Origin: Mesorhizobium loti
GTDB lineage: Bacteria > Pseudomonadota > Alphaproteobacteria > Rhizobiales > Rhizobiaceae
NCBI RefSeq assembly: GCF_002858745.1
Contig: NZ_PJRO01000003.1
Coordinates: 62,001-126,000 of the forward strand
Direction of reading: 5' to 3'
Length of the DNA: 64,000 nucleotides
Positions within the stretch are counted from its first letter, which is position 1. Each line of letters starts with the position of its first letter. The notes beneath the pieces are model-generated. The model ran no database searches and was not told where the DNA came from. It saw nothing but the letters and a program-made list of their open reading frames with translations. Below are positions 15,892 to 26,879 of the stretch, piece after piece. Position numbers and translations under genes: made by a program.

Positions 15892-17208
15892 CTACCAGCG
15901 CCGTTCGAAGCGGCGCCTGAGCACGATCGCTGTGATGTTCATGGCCATCAGGAAGACCAGAAGGATGATGATTGCACCGGACATGCGTTCCACGAACGCG
16001 CGTTCGGCTTCGTTGGCCCACATGTAGATCTGCACCGGCAGTGCCGTCGCGGGATCGAACGGGGTCGCGGGATAGTTAGCCACGAAAGCCACCATGCCGA
16101 TCAGCAGCAGCGGTGCCGTTTCACCGAGCGCGCGCGCCAAGCCGATGATCGTCCCGGTCAGGATGCCGGGGGCGGCCAGCGGCAGGATGTGCTGGAACAC
16201 CATCTGCATCTTCGAGGCGCCAAGGCCAAGCGCGGCCGAGCGGATCGAAGGCGGCACGGCGGCAAGCGCAGCACGCGTTGCAATGATGATTGTCGGCAGC
16301 GTCATCAGCGTCAGCACCAGACCGCCGACGAAAGCAGCCGAACGTGGCATGCCGAGGAAATTGACGAATACGGCAAGCCCGAGCAGACCGAAGACGATGG
16401 ACGGAACGGCTGCCAGATTGTTGATGTTGACCTCGATCAGATCGGTGAAACGACCCTTCTTGGCGAACTCCTCAAGGTAGATCGAGGCAGCGACACCGAT
16501 CGGAAGCGCCAGCAGAAGCACGATCACCATCATGTAGGCCGAACCGATGATCGCCACCCCGAGGCCCGATGTTTCAGGCCGGCTGGACGCACCAAAGGTG
16601 AACAGGCCGGTGTTGAAATGCTCGGCCATCGCGCCTTCGGTCTTGAGCTTGTTCATCCATTCGACCTGCTGGTCGGACACCTTGCGGCGATCCTCCGGCA
16701 CCGTGAGGTCGATCTGGCCCTTGAAGGCGGAATCGAGGTTTGCGCCTGCGAGGATGTCGACATTGCGGGTAGTGCCGATCACGGCCGGATCGGAAACGAC
16801 CACGTCGCGCAATTGCACGCGCGATCCGTCGGAGAGGAAGCCCTTCAGCTTCGTCATCATCGGCTTGTTCTTCGGGTCGATGCCAAGCTTCTCGGCCAGC
16901 GCCTTCTGCGCCAGGGCCGGGTAGTTGGCGGTGACCAGAACATTCGGGTCCGTCGCCCGCTTGTTATCCGGGTCGATCACTTTCTCTTCGAAGGTGATCG
17001 GCAACGACACAGTCGTCTGCCAGAAGGACGTGTAGCCCTTGCTCAGGATCGACACCAGCATGACCGCGAGGAAGGCCAGGCCGACGAGGATCGCCAGCAC
17101 GCCATAAAGGCGGAAGCGGCGTTCGGCAGCGTAGCGGCGCTTGAGGCCGATGTCGCGGCGCGTGGGAAGCGTGGCGGTGGCGACCGTATCCAGAGTGACG
17201 TCGGTCAT
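15892..17208 (-). CDS. pstA: phosphate ABC transporter permease, long PstA
   Basis: A 438-residue inner-membrane permease. The C-terminal 230 residues are the usual PstA core with [36 protein letters not shown] and [18 protein letters not shown] (the coupling loop to PstB). The N-terminal half carries one membrane span and a roughly 150-residue periplasmic insert, as in other rhizobial PstA proteins (DUF3333-type extension). Its ATG overlaps the pstC stop (ATGA), so the two permeases are translationally coupled. Confidence 0.94.
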   Translation of the reverse strand: MTDVTLDTVATATLPTRRDIGLKRRYAAERRFRLYGVLAILVGLAFLAVMLVSILSKGYTSFWQTTVSLPITFEEKVIDPDNKRATDPNVLVTANYPALAQKALAEKLGIDPKNKPMMTKLKGFLSDGSRVQLRDVVVSDPAVIGTTRNVDILAGANLDSAFKGQIDLTVPEDRRKVSDQQVEWMNKLKTEGAMAEHFNTGLFTFGASSRPETSGLGVAIIGSAYMMVIVLLLALPIGVAASIYLEEFAKKGRFTDLIEVNINNLAAVPSIVFGLLGLAVFVNFLGMPRSAAFVGGLVLTLMTLPTIIIATRAALAAVPPSIRSAALGLGASKMQMVFQHILPLAAPGILTGTIIGLARALGETAPLLLIGMVAFVANYPATPFDPATALPVQIYMWANEAERAFVERMSGAIIILLVFLMAMNITAIVLRRRFERRW

Positions 17209-18662
17209 TCGTACTGCTCCCGGTATTTGCGCACGATATAGAGGGCGACGATGTTCATCACCAGCGTCAGCACGAACAGCGTGATGCCGAGTGCGAAGGC
17301 GACCAGCGTCTGCGGCGAGTTGAATTCCAGGTCGCCGGTCAGCTGATTGACGATCTTGACGGTAATGGTGGTCATCGCCTCGAACGGATTGAGCGTAAGG
17401 TTGGCGGCAACACCCGCGGCCAGCACGACGATCATGGTTTCGCCAATGGCGCGTGAGGCGGTCAGCAGGATGGCACCCACGATCCCAGGCAACGCCGCCG
17501 GCAGGATCACGCGTTTGATCGTTTCCGATCGTGTGGCGCCAAGGCCGAGCGAACCGTCGCGCATGGCGCGCGGCACCGCCGTAATGATGTCGTCGGACAA
17601 GGAGGACACCACCGGGATAAGCATGACGCCCATCACAAGGCCGGCGGTCAGGATCGACTGCGCCTGGATGAAGGAGGCACCACCGGCAAGAGCTGCGCTG
17701 AGGTCGCGCAGGAAAGGTCCAAGCGTGACGAGCGCGAAGATGCCGTAGACAATGGTCGGTATACCGGCGAGCAGCTCGAGTGCTGGCTTCACGGCGGCAC
17801 GCACTTTCGGCGCCGCGTATTCAGCCATGTAAACCGCTGACATCAGACCAATCGGCACCGCAACCAGCAACGCGACAAAGGCGATGTAGAGCGTACCTGC
17901 AAGCAGCGGGATCAGGCCGAACTGACCTTCGGAAGCACCCGCGCCAGCCGCGGCGAAGCGAGGGTCCCAAACTGTGCCGAAGAAGAATTGCAGCGGCGGC
18001 ACCCGGTTGAAGAAGTTCAGCGTCTGGAACAGCATTGACAGCACGATGCCGATGGTCGTCAGAATGGCGATGGTCGAGGCGCCAAGCAGCCCCCACAGCA
18101 TCAGCCGTTCGACATTGTTGCGGGCGCGAGCGCGAAGCTGCACCTGCGAAATCCCATAGAAGGCGCCAGCCAGAGCCAGACCGATCGTGCCAACGGCGCC
18201 GATCAAACCAAGCCTGTCGGCACCCTGGTTGGCTTCAGCGGCGATCGGGATCATGTAGTCTTGCGTATCGGTCGCAAGCGCCACACCTTTGGCAGCGAGA
18301 AGCGGCTGCAATTCGGCAAAGGTTGCCGGCAGAGCCGATACTTGCTGCGGATCCAGCTTGCGCAAGCCGTTGGCTAGGCTCTTGGTCAGGCTGACTGCGA
18401 GCGGCTCACTGGCCACACCTGTCTCGGCCGGCATCTGAGCGTGCAGACGGCTGTTGAGATAGACGGATGAGCCGATGCTCCAGACCGCCAGCAGGAGAAC
18501 TGCCGGCAAGACACTGAGCAAGAACGCCCACCAGCCATGGTAGTGAGCCCGGGAATGCGGCTTGATCTTGCCGTCATCCTGCGCTGCCGCGCGTTGTCTT
18601 GCGATAACGAAGGCGACTATGCCGATGACAATGACGATTGCCAGCACAAGCATGGATGACAT
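17205..18662 (-). CDS. pstC: phosphate ABC transporter permease, long PstC
   Basis: A 485-residue permease, much longer than the roughly 310 residues of enteric PstC. It adds two N-terminal spans and a periplasmic stretch, then a second set of spans leading to the core with PIGLMSAVYMAEYAAPKVR, LELLAGIPTIVYGIFALV and GSLGLGATRSETIKRVILP. Forms the channel with PstA. Follows pstS after 96 bases that hold two strong hairpins. ATGA overlap with pstA. Confidence 0.94.
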   Translation of the reverse strand: MSSMLVLAIVIVIGIVAFVIARQRAAAQDDGKIKPHSRAHYHGWWAFLLSVLPAVLLLAVWSIGSSVYLNSRLHAQMPAETGVASEPLAVSLTKSLANGLRKLDPQQVSALPATFAELQPLLAAKGVALATDTQDYMIPIAAEANQGADRLGLIGAVGTIGLALAGAFYGISQVQLRARARNNVERLMLWGLLGASTIAILTTIGIVLSMLFQTLNFFNRVPPLQFFFGTVWDPRFAAAGAGASEGQFGLIPLLAGTLYIAFVALLVAVPIGLMSAVYMAEYAAPKVRAAVKPALELLAGIPTIVYGIFALVTLGPFLRDLSAALAGGASFIQAQSILTAGLVMGVMLIPVVSSLSDDIITAVPRAMRDGSLGLGATRSETIKRVILPAALPGIVGAILLTASRAIGETMIVVLAAGVAANLTLNPFEAMTTITVKIVNQLTGDLEFNSPQTLVAFALGITLFVLTLVMNIVALYIVRKYREQYE

Positions 18663-18688
18663 GGGGCGGCCTCTGAAAGGTCACGAAA

Positions 18689-18745
18689 GCTGCCGATCTG
18701 CAATCGGCAGCAGCGACCGGGGCACAGGCCAGACCTGCACCCCGG
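18689..18745 (-). other. two tandem mRNA hairpins between pstS and pstC
   Basis: Hairpin A: 12-bp arms CCGGGGTGCAGG/CCTGTGCCCCGG (minus strand, one G-U) over 18745-18717. Hairpin B: perfect 9-bp arms GCTGCCGAT/ATCGGCAGC over 18711-18689. Neither is followed by a proper T-run, so they look more like processing or 3'-end protecting structures that raise pstS mRNA over the permease genes. Confidence 0.6.
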
Positions 18746-18758
18746 ACACCTGGGAGGA

Positions 18759-19796
18759 TTACAGCGACTTGCCGGCGTCGAAGGCTTCGCGCTGGCCCTT
18801 GCGTTCTGCTTCAGGAGCAGCAACCAGGCCGTACTCGGCGAGCGGGCCTTCCGGACCGACCATCTGGTCGGCAAGGAAGAAGTCGACATATTCCTTGAGA
18901 CCCGGAACGACGCCGAGATGCGCCTTCTTCACGTAGAAGAACAGCGGACGCGACACCGGATACTCACCCTTGGCGATGGTCTCGGTCGACGGCGTGATGC
19001 CGGAAACGGTGGCGACCTTCAGCTTGTCGGCGTTGTTTTCATAGAAAGCGAGGCCGAACACGCCGACGCCGGTCTTGTTGCTATCGACACGGGCGAGCGT
19101 CTCGGTGTAATCGCCGTCGATGTCGACAGCCTTGCCATCCTTGCGCACGGCCTTGCAGGCAGCTTCCGCGGCCTTGTCGTCCAGGCCACCGGCCTTGCCG
19201 GCATCCACGCCGCCGAGCTTCTTGCAGCCGGCAACCAGCAGCTTCTCTTCAAAGACTTCACGGGTGCCGTGCTTTTCGCCCGGAATGTAGGCGGCAATGT
19301 CCCAATCCGGGAGCTTCGGGTTGACCTGGCTCCACTTGGTGTTCGGATTGTCGACCAGCTTGCCGTCGACCACAACCTTGGCGGCGAGTGCCTTGTAGAC
19401 GTCTTCCGGGGTCAGTGCCCAATCCGGACCCTTGACGTCAGTGGCGAAGACGATGCCGTCATAGCCGATCTTGACTTCCTGGATGTCCTTCACGCCGGCG
19501 TCCTGACAGGACTTCAGCTCATCCTTCTTGATCGGACGCGAGGAATTGGCGATGTCGATGGTGTTTTCGCCGACGCCCTTGCAGAATTCCTTGATGCCGG
19601 CGCCCGAACCGCCGGACTCAACCACTGGGGTCTTGAAGTTGGTGAAGGTTTCGCCGAATTGCTCGGCAACAATCTTGGCGTAAGGAAGCACGGTCGACGA
19701 ACCGGCAACCTGAATCTGGTCGCGTGCGGCGGCATAGCCAGCCGATGCGGCGAGCGCAAAGGCCGCCGCCGACGCGGTAAGAAGAGCTTTTTTCAT
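18759..19796 (-). CDS. pstS: phosphate-binding periplasmic protein
   Basis: A 345-residue binding protein: signal peptide (MKKALLTASAAAFALAASAG, cleavage near AAA-RDQ), then PstS blocks IQVAGSSTVLPYAKIVAE, ESGGSGAGIKEFCKG and DIANSSRPIKKDE, which line the phosphate site. CAGGAGCAGG precedes the ATG at 19796. First gene of the pst operon behind a three-repeat Pho box at 19872-19900. Confidence 0.96.
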   Translation of the reverse strand: MKKALLTASAAAFALAASAGYAAARDQIQVAGSSTVLPYAKIVAEQFGETFTNFKTPVVESGGSGAGIKEFCKGVGENTIDIANSSRPIKKDELKSCQDAGVKDIQEVKIGYDGIVFATDVKGPDWALTPEDVYKALAAKVVVDGKLVDNPNTKWSQVNPKLPDWDIAAYIPGEKHGTREVFEEKLLVAGCKKLGGVDAGKAGGLDDKAAEAACKAVRKDGKAVDIDGDYTETLARVDSNKTGVGVFGLAFYENNADKLKVATVSGITPSTETIAKGEYPVSRPLFFYVKKAHLGVVPGLKEYVDFFLADQMVGPEGPLAEYGLVAAPEAERKGQREAFDAGKSL

Positions 19797-19871
19797 TGGG
19801 CCTGCTCCTGTTAGGAAGGTGGTCTCTAGACGCCTTTCCTGCGGCGCCGCATGAGGCCATAGCGCTCGTTT

Positions 19872-19900
19872 ATTACAGTCGCATGACAGTTTCGTGTCAC
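19872..19900 (-). promoter_or_regulatory. Pho box of the pst operon
   Basis: On the minus strand GTGACAC-GAAA-CTGTCAT-GCGA-CTGTAAT: three heptamers with 4-base spacers (11-bp period). The last two match the rhizobial Pho box CTGTCAT-N4-CTGTCAT well. It lies 76 bases before the pstS start. Confidence 0.85.
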
Positions 19901-20071
19901 CCCGGTAACGCGCTTTGCGAAGGCCGGTAAAGCTCTGCCGAGTCCATTTTAGGGAAGGCTTGGATTCTGGCTGCAAATCAGGGTGTTGCGGGTGTTCGAA
20001 CACCATGCGAGCCGGCAAATAACTTTTCTGCCAGATTTCTGAAAACTGTAGAGGATCTTGACGCCGGCTTT

Positions 20072-23833
<3,762 letters not shown>

Positions 23834-23928
23834 AGCCAACCCCCTCGCCCCAAAGCATAACCGCCTTCCCCAAGCCGGCGGCCAAATCTGCCCGAGAAGG
23901 TTTAATGGGCAATTAACCTTAACAAACC

Positions 23929-23954
23929 GGAACCGGCCCGCATGCCTGACTGTT
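23929..23954 (+). promoter_or_regulatory. possible EcfG-type promoter before the small lipoprotein gene
   Basis: GGAAC (23929-23933), 17 bases, TGTT (23951-23954). Matches GGAAC-N17-nGTT with a variable first -10 base. It lies 32 bases before the short leader frame and 55 before the lipoprotein start. Confidence 0.42.
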
Positions 23955-23985
23955 GTGTCCATCAGGCGGTTGCGGGAGGTGCGCC

Positions 23986-24012
23986 ATGCGAGTAATGAAA
24001 TCCTCGGAATGA
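23986..24012 (+). CDS. possible 8-residue leader peptide
   Basis: ATG at 23986 has the best ribosome site of the area (GGGAGGT 6 bases before) and opens MRVMKSSE before TGA at 24010-24012. That stop overlaps two start codons (ATGATG, 24009-24014) of the lipoprotein frame, which itself lacks a good ribosome site. The arrangement fits termination-reinitiation coupling. The alternative is that the lipoprotein begins at an upstream GTG. Confidence 0.35.
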   Translation: MRVMKSSE

Positions 24013-24380
24013 TGCGAATGCGGCCTTATCTTCTGGGAATGATATTCTGCCTGCCGATGGCGGCGGGCGGCTGCGCACGCACTGGTGACGGGACTGTCGT
24101 CATTCCACCTTCCATGGACATGCGCCGCGCCTGGTTGCGCGACGAACCCTCCGTGCAGACGCCACCTGTTGAAAGCGGTGCGGAGGTCTTCCCTGTCGGC
24201 CCCGTGGCGGAACCCGTGGCCCCACAAAGACCGGCAGCCCAACGCAAAAAACAACGCCAATCCGTGCGCCGGGCGTCGGCATCCCGTCTCACCGCCCAGC
24301 CCGCACCTCAGGCCCCGGCAGCGATCGCTTGCGGTGAAGCCAGGCAGGCCGACGGACGGGTGCATGTGACCTGCAAATAG
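24009..24380 (+). CDS. small proline/alanine-rich lipoprotein
   Basis: A 123-residue protein with a lipoprotein-type signal (RPYLLGMIFCLPMAAGGC, lipobox AAGGC), then TGDGTVVIPPSMDMRRAWLR and a low-complexity region rich in Pro, Ala, Gln and Arg, ending IACGEARQADGRVHVTCK with two Cys that could pair. Start could be any of ATGs 24009, 24012 or 24018. Not recognised as a named family. Divergent from the hybrid kinase. 24381-24547 downstream is an AT-richer spacer with nothing I can name. Confidence 0.62.
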   Translation: MMRMRPYLLGMIFCLPMAAGGCARTGDGTVVIPPSMDMRRAWLRDEPSVQTPPVESGAEVFPVGPVAEPVAPQRPAAQRKKQRQSVRRASASRLTAQPAPQAPAAIACGEARQADGRVHVTCK

Positions 24381-24547
24381 GCTGGCCAAATATCGGTGCC
24401 GACCTAAGGTTTTCCGCGATGCTATCGCTCGTAGTTTGAATATTTACTTATCTAACTGCAGGTAAAATTCCCTTTATCGATATCAGCCCACAGGCAGCGA
24501 CAAAAGGCGTGCTTCAAACCGTCGGAATCTGAGAATATTACCCGCAA

Positions 24548-24898
24548 ATGATTCTTCTTTCCCGCCTTGTGTCGATCTTCCTGCTGGCTTTGATCGTCTT
24601 CGCAACCCTCTCACCGATCGGGTTGAGACCGCATCTAGGCGATGCAAACTTGGAGCGGGCATTGGCATATCTGCTGCTGGGTGTTGCGCTTGCGCTGAGC
24701 TTCCCCCGGCATACAGTGCGCACTGCTTTCTTAGTCGTGGGTATAGCCGCTGTGTTGGAAATGCTTCAACTGATCGATCCCGGCCGCCATGGACGGGTCG
24801 AAGACATGATCATCAAAGCCGCAGCCGGGCTCGTCGGCGTCGCTGTGATCACGCTGGCCGGCAAGCTGCTGCGCCCCTCCCCTTCGGAAAATCAATGA
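24548..24898 (+). CDS. VanZ-like membrane protein
   Basis: A 116-residue protein with four hydrophobic segments. The pattern TLSPIGLRPHLGDANLERALAY followed by LLEMLQ-type VLEMLQLIDPGRHGRVEDMI (string split) matches the VanZ-like fold, where Glu and the Arg/Glu-Asp pair of the R-x-x-x-x-D region are kept. Small VanZ proteins occur in polysaccharide and exosortase contexts; no exosortase is seen here. No clear ribosome site before the ATG. Precedes the tandem hydrolase gene by 73 bases in the same direction. Confidence 0.75.
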   Translation: MILLSRLVSIFLLALIVFATLSPIGLRPHLGDANLERALAYLLLGVALALSFPRHTVRTAFLVVGIAAVLEMLQLIDPGRHGRVEDMIIKAAAGLVGVAVITLAGKLLRPSPSENQ

Positions 24899-24971
24899 AA
24901 CCTTGTTCAAGCTGGTTTTCACGTCAATTTAGCGCATCGCCCCATCGTCATCTGCCTCACAGGCTTCGAAA

Positions 24972-26792
24972 ATGACCGCATACTCTGCCCCATTTTCATC
25001 GAACCAGGCGTCTGGCGTGGCTGAGAACCGGACGCAGAGGGCAGCGGCACAGCCAGTAACGTTCTGCCGCACAGTCGGGCTCTATGCCGAAGCGGCGCCT
25101 GGTTCTGCGCAGCATGACAGCGCGGTTCTTTTCCTGAGCCCATGGGGCTTCGAGGAGATGTGCACGCGCAAGCTCTGGCGCGATCTCGCTGAGCGTCTGG
25201 CAGTATCCGGTATCGCCAGCCTGCGCTTCGACTATCCGGGCACCGGCGACGCGCTCGACGGCACGGATTTCGCCGATGGCCTCGCGGTCTGGGAAAGGGC
25301 CGTGCTGGCCGCCGCCGCGGAATTGCGCTACCTCTCCGGCACTACCCGCTTGATCCTCATAGGCCACGGTCTCGGCGCAACACTGGCCGCCACTATCGCT
25401 CCGAAGCTCGAAGCCATCGACGCAGCCGTGCTGATGGTGCCTGTGATCAGCGGTCGGTCCTATCTGCGAGAGCTGGCAGCCTGGTCGCAGATGGTGGACG
25501 ATGGCCTGGGGCTTCGGAAAGATCAACGCATTGCCGGTCACGTCGCCGTGGCCGGGCTTGTCATGCCCGACGAGATCGCGGCGGAGATCAAGAAACTCAA
25601 CATAGAAGCGCTGCCCACCCTGCCTGCGAGCCGTGTTTTGATGCTGGAACGGCCGGCGCGGGACAAGGATGTCGCGCTGTCGGCGCATCTGGCAACGCTG
25701 GGCGCGGAAGTGACCCGACTGCCCTATCTCGGTTACGACGATCTGGTCTCAAATCCCACGCTCGCCAGGCAGCCGATCACGGTCATCGATCAGGTGGTGG
25801 ACTGGGTTTCTGCATCAGCCGCACGGTCTAAAGCAAAAAAGGCGCACGCATCGGACGCACAGGCGACAGCCCGGTTGGAAGGTCCCGATTTCGTGGAGAC
25901 GCCGCTGCGCTTCGGCGCTGACGATCGCCTTTATGGTATCCTTTGCGAACCTCGCGGGCCCAGGCGAGGCGCCACGGTCATCTGTCTTGGAAGCGGCTAT
26001 GACCGCCAGGCCGGCTGGGCCCGCTCGACCGTCGAAACGGCCCGCTATCTGGCAGCCAAGGGCGTGGCTTCCCTGCGCTTCGACGCGGCCAATGTCGGTG
26101 ACAGTCCGCCGGCGGTTGGGGCTCCCCAACAGATGCTGTACACCGATTACCAGATTGACGACGTCGTCGCCGCTTTCGACCTCCTTGACGGGCTGGCGCT
26201 CGGTGTGGCGGTGCTTGCCGGACGCTGCAGCGGCGCCTATCTCGCCTTCCGCGGCGCCGTTGCCGACGATCGCTGCAAGGCCGCTGTTGCGATCAATCCG
26301 TTCACGTTCATCTGGGACAAGGACGAAGGGGTGGATGACGCTGTGCGCAACAACGTCCGCTCGCTTGAAGACTATGGCCGGCGCATGGTCAGCATCGACA
26401 CGGTGCGGCGCCTCTTCGCCGGTCGGGTCGACGTCCGCCGTGCTTTGATCAGCATCGGAAAGCAGCTCGCCATGCGTGTCGGTGGCATGCTGCCACCGCT
26501 GCTGGCACCGTTATCGAAGAATGCTCGCTTGAGGGAGGCAACCCACGCCGCGTTCAGGCGCCTTGCCCAGAGGCATATGCCGCTGACCCTGATCTACAGC
26601 GCAACGGATGTCGGCCTCGACCGCTTTCGCCTCTATCTCGGCAGGAATGGCGAAGGGCTGAAGCGCTATGACAATGTTTCGCTCGAGATCATTGCCAATG
26701 CCGATCACAACATCACACCGCCGGCTGCGAAGGCCGCGGTGCACGAGCATATCCTGGCGGCCGCATTGAAAGCAGGCGAACCCCGATCGTAG
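24972..26792 (+). CDS. fused tandem alpha/beta hydrolase
   Basis: A 606-residue protein made of two alpha/beta hydrolase halves. Half one (about 25-285) has LRFDYPGTGD and the elbow LIGHGLGATLAAT, where the nucleophile position is Gly-rich (GHGLG) and lacks the usual Ser. Half two (about 305-600) has VICLGSGYDRQAGWARS, LRFDAANVGDS and the elbow AVLAGRCSGAYLAF, where Ser in GRCSGA is intact, and a late His (NADHNITPP). It resembles the paired exosortase-A-associated hydrolases joined in one chain, with an apparently inactive first half. Convergent with the carrier-protein operon; the 82 bases between are a repeat element. Link to that operon is inference. Confidence 0.75.
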   Translation: MTAYSAPFSSNQASGVAENRTQRAAAQPVTFCRTVGLYAEAAPGSAQHDSAVLFLSPWGFEEMCTRKLWRDLAERLAVSGIASLRFDYPGTGDALDGTDFADGLAVWERAVLAAAAELRYLSGTTRLILIGHGLGATLAATIAPKLEAIDAAVLMVPVISGRSYLRELAAWSQMVDDGLGLRKDQRIAGHVAVAGLVMPDEIAAEIKKLNIEALPTLPASRVLMLERPARDKDVALSAHLATLGAEVTRLPYLGYDDLVSNPTLARQPITVIDQVVDWVSASAARSKAKKAHASDAQATARLEGPDFVETPLRFGADDRLYGILCEPRGPRRGATVICLGSGYDRQAGWARSTVETARYLAAKGVASLRFDAANVGDSPPAVGAPQQMLYTDYQIDDVVAAFDLLDGLALGVAVLAGRCSGAYLAFRGAVADDRCKAAVAINPFTFIWDKDEGVDDAVRNNVRSLEDYGRRMVSIDTVRRLFAGRVDVRRALISIGKQLAMRVGGMLPPLLAPLSKNARLREATHAAFRRLAQRHMPLTLIYSATDVGLDRFRLYLGRNGEGLKRYDNVSLEIIANADHNITPPAAKAAVHEHILAAALKAGEPRS

Positions 26793-26879
26793 CAATTCCG
26801 CCAAAGTGCGTGGCAGTTTTGCATCGTGATTGCCCGAACAAAGATTTGGATTGTTTCGCGAAAGGCGGAAACGCTTAGG
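26790..26879 (+). repeat. RIME-like repeat, copy 3 (degenerate)
   Basis: Begins TAGCAATTCCGCCAAAGTGC, keeps ACAAAGA and a second palindrome GTTTCGCG ... GCGGAAACGC. TAG at 26790-26792 is the stop of the tandem hydrolase, and TTA at 26875-26877 gives the TAA stop of the convergent GH2 gene, so the element exactly fills the gap. Confidence 0.7.
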
